NCBI RefSeq assembly: GCF_901000735.1
Contig: NC_081541.1
Coordinates: 38,832,446 to 38,896,445 of the forward strand
Direction: 5' to 3'
DNA length: 64,000 nt
Source: Corylus avellana
Taxonomy: Eukaryota > Streptophyta > Magnoliopsida > Fagales > Betulaceae
Shown: positions 51,401-62,050 of the stretch, piece after piece
How positions within the stretch are numbered: the first letter of the stretch is position 1
Layout: each line of letters begins with the position of its first letter
The notes under the pieces: model-generated
Database searches by the model: none
Told to the model about the DNA's origin: nothing
What the model saw: the letters and a program-made list of their open reading frames with translations, nothing else
Program-made: the position numbers and the translations under genes

Positions 51401-54400
51401 TTGTTGGCCGAAGTGAATGACCTAGCGTTTGGGTTAGGAATAACTCAAAGTCTCAAAGCATAATGTAATCACGTGCTTAGCCTATGCCTATAGAGTTTGT
51501 CTTCATTATCCGGTAAAAAAAAGAAAAAAAGAAAAAAAGAGAGAGAACATTCTAGATAATGAAAGGAAATGTTCTTGGCTATGAATTGATTAAACGATTT
51601 TGGTAGTTAAGTTTTATATGCTATTGAGGCACCAATATTTGGTATTTAAGCTGAAGAAATTCGTGAACCTAACTCATTTTATAAAACTGGTTCGATAAGA
51701 GAGGGTTGTCTATTTCTTATAAATATGCCAAAGATCTTGTCCACAGGACAAGTGAAACTATTTCTCAACACTTTCTCTCACATGCAAGCCGATATTTTTC
51801 TTAGTCCTTGTCACGGGGTAAGTAATGCGGGCCCCCATTCGTCATGTGGTAGACTCTAATACCATGAAGAAATTCGTGCGCCTAACTCATAAAACCGATT
51901 CGATAAAAGAGAATTGCCAATTCCTTATAAACATGCCTAAGATCTTGTTCACAGACAATGTTAGAATATTTCTCAACATAAGCTAATATTCTTTTAATAA
52001 AATAATAATAATAAAAAAAAAAACTAATGATTCTCTTTTCTGAATTTTGGTTATGAACTATATGTGCTTTTTGCCATTTTGACTTTAAAACTATAGTTTT
52101 TTTAAAAAAATTAAAAATTAAAAATTCAGTTTTTAATTTGATAGATTTAAAACTTGAGTTTAGGCCCATTATAAATTCGAGATATTTACCATCATTTTCA
52201 TCCAAAATAATAGTGAAAATACAATTATGACCTTTTAAAAATAAAAAATAAAAATTATCAGAGAGGTCTCTGTCAGATTAAAAACTGGGTCTTAAAGTCA
52301 ATGGTGAAAAACCTGATTTTCCAGAAGTTCCTCAATCATCACCCTGCCTTGTATATGTAAATCTGAAACAGCGCTAATTTTGGGGTCAGTAGTAGGTAAA
52401 GTCCTCTAACATGTCAAATTGACGATCATGACCAAGTCAAATTAACACTATTAAAGAAGCAGAGAAAATAATTCCAAATAACAGAACATGGGTTAGGCAA
52501 TTTACCTGGACTTTTAGGCGAGTGCTGATTTCTGCTCCTACGAAATTCCCATTATATTATAGCCTTCGTTCTAAGTAAGGATATTCATTATCCTCTTGAG
52601 AAGTGGGCTAAGATGTGAATCTAAATATGTATTAGAAAAAGATGCGCAGCATAGCAGGATGAATAGGAGTGACAATTTAGCTTGCTGGGTTCGAATAGTT
52701 AAATATGAGTATAAAATGTCAATTATAATCAAATCCATTTAATTAAATAGATCAAATCTTTTAACCTTAACCTACTAATTTCGTGTAAGATTTGTGCAAA
52801 ATTTGAAAACTATATCAAAAATTGGCAGCCCTAGGTCATACTAGCCAAGAGATGAAGTGAAACAATGCACCTAACAATTTAAAACCAGGGAAGAAAAAGA
52901 AGCTTCAAGTTTTACAAGACTTATCATCAAAACGATCACATCATTCACCAGGAAATAAAACACAATTAAGCAATATCAATGGTTCTAACCAATGCTTAAT
53001 GCCTTAAATACAAATAAAATCTGATCAAGTTCACTTGTAATTAAAGAAAGCTATAAAGCCAAAACAAAACCCAAGACAGAACATTTCACTAGTCTAAGGT
53101 GGCTGCTCAGCGCTTTCCACCACCACCTCCCAATTTAGGGCCCTTTGGCGCAGCACCCTTGGGCAGGTTTCCCTTGCTCTGACTCTTCTGAGTCTTGGAC
53201 ACTGTTTCTGCCTTCTTCGCCTTCTTCTCATCCTTAGTTTTTTTTATACGCTCCTTAATTTCACTGCAGAAATATGCAGATCTTCAGAAGGCAATCATAT
53301 AAAATAAGGAATTTAATCACCCAGCAGGTGGATTAATAACTTGGGTGCATGCTTCGGNNNNNNNNNNNNNNNNNNNNNNNNNNNNNNNNNNNNNNNNNNN
53401 NNNNNNNNNNNNNNNNNNNNNNNNNNNNNNNNNNNNNNNNNNNNNNNNNNNNNNNNNAAATTAAACTACCATTTATCCCCAAGCTCAAGCTGACATCAGA
53501 ATTGATTTCTATTCTAATTTCTTATTCCTTGATAGGTGGAATAAACAAGGTAGAGTGGAATAAACAAGGTAGAGTTTTAATTGAGAGTTTTGACCTATCT
53601 ATAAGTAAAGAGAATGTGTATTAATCCATCAATATGGGCTCAAAAGGCATAATTAGGCATAGGTTGTAAGATACTTCTCTTCTAAATTTATTTTAGGCTT
53701 ATGTTGTTAGGGTTCTTTGATTCGCTTGAACAAATATGGCGGTAGGTAATTCTGAATCATTTCTGCTGCGTATTCTACCATAATATTTGTTTTGTATGCT
53801 AACAATAGTACCCAACGAAAACCATTGCTAACAAACAAACAACGGACGAGGAAGAAGAAGAAGAAGTTAAGTCCTACCTTCAAGTTGTGAGCAAGATGCA
53901 GCCAATGCTGACTAATTTGTGCCCAAACCAGTGGCCGAGCTGCATTGGGCTTCCCCAACTCGGTGAAGAATTCCTCTTTTCTATATCCAATACGCCCCAA
54001 CAAATTACTTCCATTACCTTTCGGTACATTGTAGCTTGCCACATCCATGTGAGAAACATACTTAGGGTCCAATTTTCCCTTGGGGTTCTGTCAACAAAAA
54101 AGATTTAGGATCCGTTTCGGGGATTTAAAAATAATAATTTTAAAACGTAATTTTAAAAATTGCAGTTTAGCTTTTGGCAAATTCGCATTTTAATATGTAA
54201 AATTGTATATTTTTATAAACGCATCGCTTGGTTGCGATTTAAAAACACATTTTTTTTTACGTTTTGAAAAATATATTTTTTTTTTATGATTTAGTTTAAA
54301 ACTGCACTTTTAGTCTGCAAAATTGTAGTGCCAAACATACACGTACATGAGCTGCATTTACTCTGAAAACCAAATCTAAAACATGTGAAAGAGAGACTAA

Positions 54401-55750
54401 AGCTATGGAGTGAATTCAGGCATATACCTGCCACCCCCAAATACCGGTGTGAGCAATTTGTTTGGGAATGGAAACATCTCCAATGGACAAAGAATCATTT
54501 AAATTCCCAGCAATGCCAAAATGGACAATTCCTTTTATGTCAAATAGATCCAGCATCTGTTGAGTTGCTACAGCTGCGTTCACCTGATTGAGCCAAACAC
54601 CACATTGAATTAGGTTGTGGTTGAGACTTTTCTTTCAGTACTAAAGCTTCCCCTTAACCCTAATACAATGTTTCATACCACATGGCATTATTAAGTGGCT
54701 CTGATACTATTAGTAACCACACAGGAAAACAGCCAACCATATTTGTGTTATCTCCAAAAAATGATTAGTCAATTTGAAATTTCCTTAAAGTATCTTTGAA
54801 ATTGTGTTAAGCAGTTTAAAAAAATGCTTTTAGTACATAAAAAGACATGCAAAGCAAGAATAGGTCCGTTTGGTATAAACTTAAAAAACACTTTCGACCT
54901 TTTTGCTCTAAAAGAGTCTAAAATTATGTTTTAGGGAAGCTTGAAAGATGAGATTTTTTCTAAAAAGCTCTTTCAAGTTTGTTTTTTTTTTTTTTAGGCA
55001 AAAGCTCTATTTCAAAAAACAATCTCAAACAAGTTCTTAGTAAGCAAGCAATGTACTTAGTACTCATGAATATATTTATAAACCACTCATTTTACATGAA
55101 TTACTCATCTTCTTGAACCAGGGCCCTACATACTACAAGGTGAAAATTACGGCATATAGAGATCTCTATATGCCATAATTTTCACCTTATAGTACTCTAG
55201 AGAATTTGTTTACTGTGAAATTGAAAAATCAAGGTAAACTAGTTGTGCTGGCCATTCATGCCATTTGAACACCTTGCAGAATCTATGACAAACAGACAAA
55301 GAAATGAAAAAAAGCTGATATTTGGTGCATCAGCCATGCATCAACAGAAAGTGAAAAGGTTTATATTTACCATTCCAACTCCACATCTCACATAGATAAC
55401 TTTCTTCTCATGGATCTTCCCCACCAGAAATCGTCTGCCTGCAATTCCAAGTGGTCTTTTCAACCAAATAATTTATCTGCATTTACCACAAATTCATCAA
55501 ACATAGATGCAGAAAACCCCCAACCTGACAAATCCACAGTCCTTTGAGGCTTGAAAATCCCAGTAGCAAAAAAAGCATTCTCTTCAGGTGGATACACTGT
55601 AACCAGACCAAGATAAGGCCCTTCGTGGTTTATTTCTTTGATCACATTCAAAGATTTTCGTCTTTTTAATGGAAAAGAAAATGCAGGAACAACAAGCAAG
55701 AGAACTAAAACCAGCAAAACCAAGCATTTTCTTACTAGTTTTGCAGTCAT
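48403..55750 (-). CDS. Bark-storage-protein-like secreted nucleoside phosphorylase-fold protein (335 aa)
   Basis: Six exons on minus: 55525-55750, 55371-55438, 54428-54583, 53878-54087, 49657-49836 and 48403-48570, summing to 336 codons with stop. Residues 1-25 form a signal peptide ([19 protein letters not shown]). The rest is a PNP/UDP-phosphorylase-type domain like poplar bark storage protein and wound-inducible WIN4: [28 protein letters not shown] across exons 1-2, [39 protein letters not shown] (M273, E274) and RGLSDLAGG (D297). Glu274 and Asp297 align with the ribose-binding Glu and proton-donating Asp of MTA/SAH nucleosidases, though plant members act largely as vacuolar storage proteins. 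Intron 4 is interrupted by two 100-N gaps and a misplaced contig (49984-53457). Intron 5 has a GC donor in a good GCAAGT context. The frame is intact. Confidence 0.93.
49984..50083. other. 100-N scaffold gap in intron 4 of the bark-storage-like gene
   Basis: Exactly 100 N. The sequence after it matches 41084 onward and not the flanking intron. Confidence 0.95.
50832..52064. repeat. 1.23-kb segment absent from the 41-kb copy
   Basis: Present between TTATAG and TGCTTTTTGCC here; the two flanks are directly joined at 41841-41850. It contains a SINE-like unit with A-rich tail (51368-51540) and a direct repeat of about 115 bp (about 51653-51775 and 51864-51980, each starting GAAATTCGTG). It may be an insertion in this haplotype or a deletion in the other; the imperfect TATAG/TATATG flanks do not settle it. 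Confidence 0.7.
51368..51540 (+). mobile_element. SINE-like element
   Basis: GGTTGCCTCAACTGGTAGAG resembles a tRNA-derived A box, the body runs to CATTATCCGGT, and it ends in an A-rich tail. The B box is weak. Confidence 0.4.
53107..53263 (-). pseudogene. Second copy of the eL24 last exon (within the misplaced contig)
   Basis: 157 bases, same acceptor and TGA as 42889-43045, with no difference seen. The other exons are absent because the contig ends at 53357, in the preceding intron. It is probably an assembly duplicate and not a true pseudogene. Confidence 0.85.
53358..53457. other. 100-N scaffold gap
   Basis: Exactly 100 N. It ends the eL24 haplotig; the bark-storage-like intron resumes at 53458. 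Confidence 0.95.
53537..53574. repeat. 19-bp tandem duplication
   Basis: TGGAATAAACAAGGTAGAG occurs twice in a row, close to the gap edge. Confidence 0.9.
54108..54340. mobile_element. MITE-like segment in intron 3 of the bark-storage-like gene
   Basis: It runs from GGATCCGTTTCGGGG to GTGCCAAACATAC and is rich in GCGATTTAAAAA-type motifs shared with the 33.8-kb and 35.3-kb segments. The ends are approximate. Confidence 0.35.
54861..55038. mobile_element. MITE-like segment in intron 2 of the bark-storage-like gene
   Basis: The left end TAGGTCCGTTTGGTATAAAC pairs loosely with the complement of AATCTCAAACAAGTTCTTA; the internal AAAGCTC motifs resemble the element at 1749. The ends are approximate. 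Confidence 0.35.
55131..55194. repeat. 64-bp near-perfect palindrome with no loop
   Basis: The centre lies between 55162 and 55163 (AGAGATCTCT). Each arm is 32 bases and I count two mismatches, both of the kind that become G-U pairs in RNA. It is in intron 2 of the bark-storage-like gene. Confidence 0.85.
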
Positions 55751-57914
55751 GGCTATAGGATATGCTAAAAGAGACTGCTTATCTTTTAGTAAACTGTTGG
55801 TTGTGAGTTATGACTTGCTTTTCACAAGTCTGTAAGACCCAAAAAAATAATTAAGTTTATTATTAATAACCTCGTAGTAATCTGAATTAATTAATGAGAT
55901 AAATTGCACATGGGATGATTTATAATAATGATAATATTTGTGTGATAATAATATGATAACAATGTCATTTAATGATGATATATTCGTGTAATGTAGTTTT
56001 AAGTGATAAAGAGATTAACTAATAATAATGTTAGTGTGACAATTGATTAATAAATAAAATAGCTTAATTATAAGTAGTAGATAAAATAAATAAAAGTAGT
56101 GTGGGGAATAAAAGAGAACAATAAAGATAGAATCAATATATAGTAGGGTAATCTTGCAATGTTAAAAAGATGGTGCTTTAAAATAAAAAGAAGATCTAAC
56201 TAATGCCACATGTCAAGCTACCATTGGCTATGTGAGATATCTCTTATCACCTTATCACATTTATTTCTCCCTTCTCTCATCTCACGCACATCTCTCATTT
56301 CTCCTCCTTCCTTTCTTGAGTCCTACTATGCGGCTGCCTCTAGCGTAGGACATATATTAAAAAATTGTATTTTTTTTTTTATTTGGTTAGTTAAATTTTT
56401 ATAAATTAATATTTAATTTTTAATGCCTCAAAACTTGTTTTTGGATTTAAAACTAAAATCTAGGGGTAGAAGGTTAACCCTTTAAAAATTTGTATGATCT
56501 AAAAGGGATTCGATCATCCTAAATTTGATGCTAATGCCTCAAATTTGGTGTTAATACCTCAAATTTAATGCTAATATTTTAAATTTGGATTTTTCTTTAA
56601 TATCTCTCTTCTGTAATTTTTTTTAAAAAAATGGCCACATCAAATTTGGTGGACGCTGGGATGACCCCGGCTGCCGAAAATCTCAACTCTCCTTTCTTTC
56701 ATCTTCTCTCTTCCTTCTCTACACCCACACACGCACACATGGCCGAGAATGAGACCAAAAGAGAGAGAGAGAGAGCGAACATATATTTTTTTGCTAAAAT
56801 TGCATGAGACTTTCTTAAAAAGATAGTATTAAAAATCAACATTATTTAATTCATAGCATTAAACCATTAAAAATCAATATTAATAATATGCTATCTCCAT
56901 ATCTTCTCCAACCTTACATTTTTGAAAGTCTCATAGTTCACGATGGAAAAAGAAAAACTAATAAATGATCGGAAGATGGAAAGTCTCATTTCTTTTTTCA
57001 ATTTCATCATTTTTCAAGTACTCATGGTTCAAGTTCTTAAAATCATTCCATAAATGTTCAATGATTAATAAATTATAATTGCCAAAAACTCACTCAGCCA
57101 CTTGCATTAATTTTTTTATTTGAATATTGAATGAATTATTGGATTTTAATAATGGGGAGTATAACTAATTATTCACATAGTATAAACGTTAGATCAACAT
57201 CCACTTGTTGGCCACCTCTGCTTTAAATAACCATGAGCTCCTTCTTATAGATTTGGTCCAGCGTTTCTCGACGCCAAAAAATGCGCCTTTCCTTTTTTAT
57301 CTCGGCCGTTGGATGATTTCTTGAAAAAATCAGAGCCGTTCGTGAAGATAAATGGGATACAGCTGTAATGTACAAATTGCTTCGAAAATAATATGGTGCT
57401 CTAAATAATCATGGCTCACTTTTATTAGCTATGATCGAACGATCTTTATTGAATAACGCAATTGGTGATAATAATAAACGTTTAGGATCATATGTTGCAC
57501 CGATTTAAGATATATATGGCCATACTGGATAATAATTTCGAGAGAAGAAATATGAGAAACTTGGAATTGAAACGGAAGTCGCCAAGGATTTTCAAGTTTT
57601 CGTTGACAACAACCGTCAAGAAATAAGCTTTCAAAGAGTCTTTTGAAAAGCTTCTTTCAATAAGCTTCAAGGGTTTTTCCATCTTCTTGAACCGTGTATC
57701 AGTGATGTTTCTCATATTTTATTTTCTTTGCCTGTTTCTCACATTTTGTGGGGAATGGAGATCATCGTCCGGCCTTCGCTAGCAATTTTTAATCTCCTTC
57801 AACAATTTTCTCAAATTTTTTCTAGATTTTTTTTATTTTTTTTTACACACTTTCTTCCATTATTTTCTCTTGTATCGTCAAGCCTTCTCTTTGGTTTTCT
57901 TTGTTGTTTGTTGG
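55751..57914. other. Upstream flank, no gene recognised
   Basis: AT-rich sequence with short open frames only. The first few hundred bases are the expected promoter of the bark-storage-like gene, but I see no well-placed TATA box I would stake a call on. A GA run is at about 56760-56776. Confidence 0.4.
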
Positions 57915-57929
57915 GGGTAATACCTTACC

Positions 57930-58098
57930 TCGAACTTGAGCTGAGTCGAGCCACTCAAGTCTTTGGCTCGGCTCGAAATTGTCTTGCAGCGATCTCGAAC
58001 TCGATCCCGAGCGACTATACCTTCCCAACGAGCCGAGTTCAAGCAAGGGTTTCCCAACTCGGCTCAAGCTCGAGACCGGCTCGGTTATATGCCCTCTA
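57930..58098. repeat. GAGCTCGAGCC-rich dispersed repeat (hAT-like)
   Basis: Repeated and inverted GGCTCG/CGAGCC and CTCGAAC motifs. This pattern is common in plant hAT-type MITEs. The ends are not resolved. Confidence 0.35.
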
Positions 58099-58140
58099 AA
58101 CTGTTGGACGGATAGGATGCTTCTTAAGTAGATCTAGTAT

Positions 58141-58280
58141 CTACCATATTGAGATTAAATAATTAAGATTTAAGATTGAGATCTTTAAATAATTGACGAT
58201 TGAGATCTACGAGATAATTATTTAATCTAGGATCTACCATATTGACATTAAATAATTAAGATTTAAGATTGAGATCTTTA
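58141..58280. repeat. Direct repeat of about 47 bp at 93-bp spacing
   Basis: A segment starting CTACCATATTGA occurs at 58141 and again at 58234 with one difference seen in the first 45 bases. The spacer also contains related ATTGAGATCT words. Confidence 0.8.
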
Positions 58281-58659
58281 ATTTCGAAATTTGAAATTAT
58301 CTGATCTGTTTTAAGAGATAATTGATTAATCTCCGTATATTTACTTATTTGATTTTTGAAATTTGAATATATTATTTTCTTTTTTCCTCTGATTGGAATA
58401 GAAAATCTGAGGTATTTTTTGGTTTTAACTTCGTCAATGTGGAGAAAAATTTGTTGTAACCTATTGCATACCAATTATGGTGGGGGCAAATATTTTCTAA
58501 AGGAAGTGACTTTGTAACACATCTTAAGAGCATTTTCGTTTTCTATATTTTCTCCAATTTGTATAACACGGCGTGTCTAACTTCTTTATGATGGCTTTAA
58601 TCTCACGAGCCCCTAAAAGGATAGGCAAGCTGGTTTGATTTGGAAAAGAAAATGCATAC

Positions 58660-58803
58660 CATTTTTTGCCTTCTTATCACATGTCATTATTTCTTTTCGT
58701 AGAGCTTCAGTTGAAACAACATCCAGCAAGTCATCAGCATCATACATGGCAGCTTGTTTGTCCTCCGCATCAAGAAGCACATCTTTGATTATTGAAACGG
58801 TAA
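58660..58803 (-). pseudogene. CC-NBS-LRR (NLR) Rx N-terminal domain fragment
   Basis: On minus an open stretch of about 48 codons reads IIKDVLLDAEDKQAA, then YDADDLLDVVSTEALRKE. These are the helix 2 and helix 3-4 hallmarks of the Rx-type coiled-coil domain of plant disease-resistance proteins (VLxDAEeKQ, and DaeDxLDe...ALR). The usual segment of a dozen or more residues between them (with the WL.KLKD-type helix) is missing, and no P-loop, NB-ARC or LRR sequence follows. It ends at a GT that could be an old donor. This is a small relic, no longer functional. Confidence 0.7.
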
Positions 58804-58846
58804 CGATGGAAGAAAGTTATAATTATAAAAATATTTATCCATATAA

Positions 58847-59070
58847 CATAATCACTTGATCATTAAATCAAATTTTTTTAAAAAAATAATTAAATTATAA
58901 TTTGAGTATTAATATATTATCACTATAATTTATATGATTATATCATATAATCACTTGATCATTAAATCACAATTTTTTTTAAAAAAATAATTCAATCACA
59001 ATTTGAGTATTAATATATTATAACTATAATTTATATGATTATATCACATGATCAATTGATCATTAAATCA
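58847..59070. repeat. AT-rich tandem repeat, about 100-bp unit
   Basis: Units containing TCACTTGATCATTAAATCA start near 58852, 58951 and (diverged) 59052. Confidence 0.75.
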
Positions 59071-60265
59071 TTTGATTATATAATAACAAATTATACATAT
59101 ATAATCACATGAAATCATTTGATTATATAATAACAAATTATACATATATAATATGACATAACTCATTAGTATACCAATTCATACTAATACAACAATTAAG
59201 TATCTAGAGACTTATTTTCAATGTATATTATAAACTTATAAGTCTATATAAGTCTACATATGCATATGAATAATATAAATGTATAATATCAATACTTAAT
59301 CATATGATTCAATGACAATTCAAATACTTTATTCAAGACTTCAAGTGAATCATATTATTAATGTACAATGATGATGTGATTCGTATAATATCAAATTAAG
59401 TAATTGACATTGGATTAAACAATGTGTTACTTATAAACACAATGTGTTACCTATAATATGTTACTTATAATAACAAATTATACATATATAATATGGCATA
59501 ACTCATTAGTATACCAATTCATACTAATACAACAATTAAATATCTAGAGACTTATTTCCAATGTATGTTATAAACTTATAAGTCTATATATGTTATAAGT
59601 CTATATAAGTCTACATATGCATATGAATAATATAAATATATAATATCAATACTTAACCATATGATTCAATGACAATTCAAATACTTTATTCAAGACTTCA
59701 AGTTAATCATATTATTAATGTACAATGATGATGTGATTCGTATAATATTAAATTAAGTAATTGACATTAGATTAAATAATGTGTTACTTATAAACACAAT
59801 GTGTTACTTATAATATGTTATCATATTATAATTTGTTACTTATAATAACAAATTATAAGTATATAATATGACATAACTCATTAGTATACCAATTCATACT
59901 AATACAACAATTAAGTATTTAGAGACTTATTTCCAATGTATGTTATCACTACAAAAAAAAAAATGGCATTTTCTGGCGTGGCTACAGCACATGTTTTGTT
60001 GCCACGTCAAAAAATTTCTAACGTGTGAATAGTGGCACGTCAGAATTTTCTGACGTGTCTGTTCTAACACGTCAGAAAATTCTGACGTGTTAAAAATGGG
60101 AATGTCTGAAAAATTTTACAGATTTTAACAATTAAAAAATTATATATTTTCTGACGTGGTACACTGCCACGTCAGAATTTTTCTAACGTAGGCACTGCCA
60201 CATTAGAATTCTCTGACGTTGTGCACTGCCACGTCAGAAAAATTCTGACGTGGTAGGCCACCACG

Positions 60266-60568
60266 TCAGAACACTACGTTGGGGAGTTCAATCTCAGCCC
60301 ACCGAATCATTTTTGGAGTTTTAATATTAGCATTCTGAGTAGAACTCTGAATCAACAGAGTCGATTCGCCAGTATTCTTAATCACAGCACGTGGATCAAG
60401 ATTTGTTTTCATCAACTTGTGGTAGATGATAGCAACAGGATGGCTACCTTCTTCCATATTATAACCAGATGTGAGAATATTCAGCGTTAGTGCTTTCAGA
60501 ATATGAACATCGGTTAAACTCAGAGTCATATTAGGGAAAACATCAAAGTGGACAGGACCACCAAACAA
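60266..60568 (-). pseudogene. Endogenous pararetrovirus movement-protein-like fragment inside the CACTA element
   Basis: An open stretch of about 100 codons on minus contains SLTDVHILKALTLNILTSGY, then MEEGSHPVAIIYHKLMKT, LIQSSTQNANI and PKMIRWAEIELP. To my reading this resembles the movement-protein region of endogenous Caulimoviridae (florendovirus-like) sequences common in plant genomes. It is a short piece: no coat, protease, reverse transcriptase or RNase H sequence is seen, it is bounded by the CACTA subterminal array on one side and a TA repeat and gap on the other, and it appears to lack a few residues after AIIY. The family call is from memory of motif style and not from a search. 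A host gene fragment captured by the element is the alternative. Confidence 0.45.
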
Positions 60569-60643
60569 TACATGGATGGATCTGTTAAAATCAATATATA
60601 TATATATATATATCAGATAATTATATATCAGATATTTTTTTTT

Positions 60644-61095
60644 NNNNNNNNNNNNNNNNNNNNNNNNNNNNNNNNNNNNNNNNNNNNNNNNNNNNNNNNN
60701 NNNNNNNNNNNNNNNNNNNNNNNNNNNNNNNNNNNNNNNNNNNNNNNNNNNNNNNNNNNNNNNNNNNNNNNNNNNNNNNNNNNNNNNNNNNNNNNNNNNN
60801 NNNNNNNNNNNNNNNNNNNNNNNNNNNNNNNNNNNNNNNNNNNNNNNNNNNNNNNNNNNNNNNNNNNNNNNNNNNNNNNNNNNNNNNNNNNNNNNNNNNN
60901 NNNNNNNNNNNNNNNNNNNNNNNNNNNNNNNNNNNNNNNNNNNNNNNNNNNNNNNNNNNNNNNNNNNNNNNNNNNNNNNNNNNNNNNNNNNNNNNNNNNN
61001 NNNNNNNNNNNNNNNNNNNNNNNNNNNNNNNNNNNNNNNNNNNNNNNNNNNNNNNNNNNNNNNNNNNNNNNNNNNNNNNNNNNNNNNNNNNNNNN
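60644..61095. other. 452-N gap inside the CACTA element
   Basis: Unlike the other four gaps it is not 100 N long, so it may be a sized gap. Open frames called across it are meaningless. Confidence 0.95.
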
Positions 61096-61878
61096 AAATC
61101 CATAAATTTTTTTAAAAAATTCCACATTTTTTGACGCGGCAGAATCCTCACGTCAGAAATTTCTAACGTGGGAGTTCTGCCACGTCAAAAAAATTTCTGA
61201 CGTGGTAGAGATACCATACCACGTCAGAAAATTTTCTGACATGGCAGAACACTCACGTCAAAAATTTCTGACGTGGAGACATTTACCATGTCAGAAAATT
61301 ATTTTGACGTGTGCTACAGTAGAACGTTAGAAAATTCTGACATTCTACCCACTAACACGCCAAGAAAAATTTTTTCCTGACACCTATGCTTCTGATAGTC
61401 AACAAGCGTTAGAAACGACACGTCAGAAAAATTTTCTGACACGTCGGACACCATAAAACATCAGAAATTTCCAATAAAAAAAATCTTTTTTTTGTAGTGT
61501 ATAAACTTATAAATCTATATATGTTATAAGTCTATATAAGTCTACATATGCATATGAATAATATAAATGTATAATATAAATATTTAATCATATGATTCAA
61601 TGACAATTCAAATACTTTATTCAAAACTTCAAGTGAATTATATTATTAATGTACAATGATGATGTGATTCGTATAATATTAAATTAAGTAATTGATTTTG
61701 GATTAAACAATGTATTACTTATAAACACAATGTGTTACTTATAATATGTTATCATATTATAATTTGTTACTTATAATAACAAATTATACATATATAATAT
61801 GACATAACTCAATACAAAAAAAAAAAAAAAAAAACAACAGAGGGTAAAAAAAAAGCCCAAAAAGCCCAATTTTGAAAA

Positions 61879-62050
61879 AGCGGTTAGCGGGTTATCTATT
61901 TCACTAACCGCTAACTGGCGGTTAACCGCTAACCGCTAACCACCTAGCGGTTAGCGGTTGCGGTTAGTAAAATCTACTAACCGCTAAAGCGGTTACGGTT
62001 AGCGGTTATTGCCAATAACCGTTAACCGTAACCGCCTTGACGCCCCTAGA
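61879..62050. mobile_element. hAT-like MITE rich in CGGTTAGCGG repeats
   Basis: GCGGTTAGCGG and its complement CCGCTAACCGC alternate, allowing extensive hairpins. The right end TTGACGCCCCTA is the usual TAGGGGYGTCAA hAT-type terminus. The left end is not clear. Confidence 0.5.

Larger units (their letters stand above)
50084..53357. repeat. 3.27-kb contig duplicating 41084-43140, including the eL24 last exon
   Basis: Bounded by two 100-N gaps. From 50085 the sequence follows 41085 (offset exactly 9000 at first), then gains about 1.23 kb (50832-52064). From 52065 to 53357 it follows 41847-43140 with no difference I could see. It is best read as a haplotig of the eL24 3' region placed in the wrong intron. 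Confidence 0.9.
59947..61499. mobile_element. CACTA (En/Spm-type) element, non-autonomous as far as seen
   Basis: The ends are CACTACAAAAAAA (59947) and TTTTTTTTGTAGTG (61499) with TAT duplicated on both sides (59944-59946, 61500-61502), the 3-bp duplication expected of CACTA elements. Both subterminal regions (about 59970-60275 and 61130-61475) are packed with direct and inverted TCTGACGTG/CACGTCAGA words, like the subterminal arrays bound by the element-encoded protein in En/Spm. No transposase sequence is visible, but 452 N (60644-61095) hide part of the interior. It carries a virus-like fragment at 60266-60568. Confidence 0.88.
59157..61810. repeat. AT-rich tandem array, 340-375-bp unit, third unit split by a CACTA element
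   Basis: Units begin at the motif ACTCATTAGTATACC (59161, 59501, 59876); a truncated fourth start is at about 61807. Unit 1 is 340 bp, unit 2 is 375 bp, and unit 3 is 375 bp once the CACTA element and its 3-bp duplication are removed. Confidence 0.85.

Noticed and set aside
53349..53624. 91-codon frame beginning at the gap edge
   Set aside because: About a third is N, and the rest is intron and tandem repeat of the bark-storage-like gene.
60548..61151. Long open frames on both strands across 60.5-61.2 kb
   Set aside because: Almost all codons are N from the 452-N gap; there is no coding evidence.
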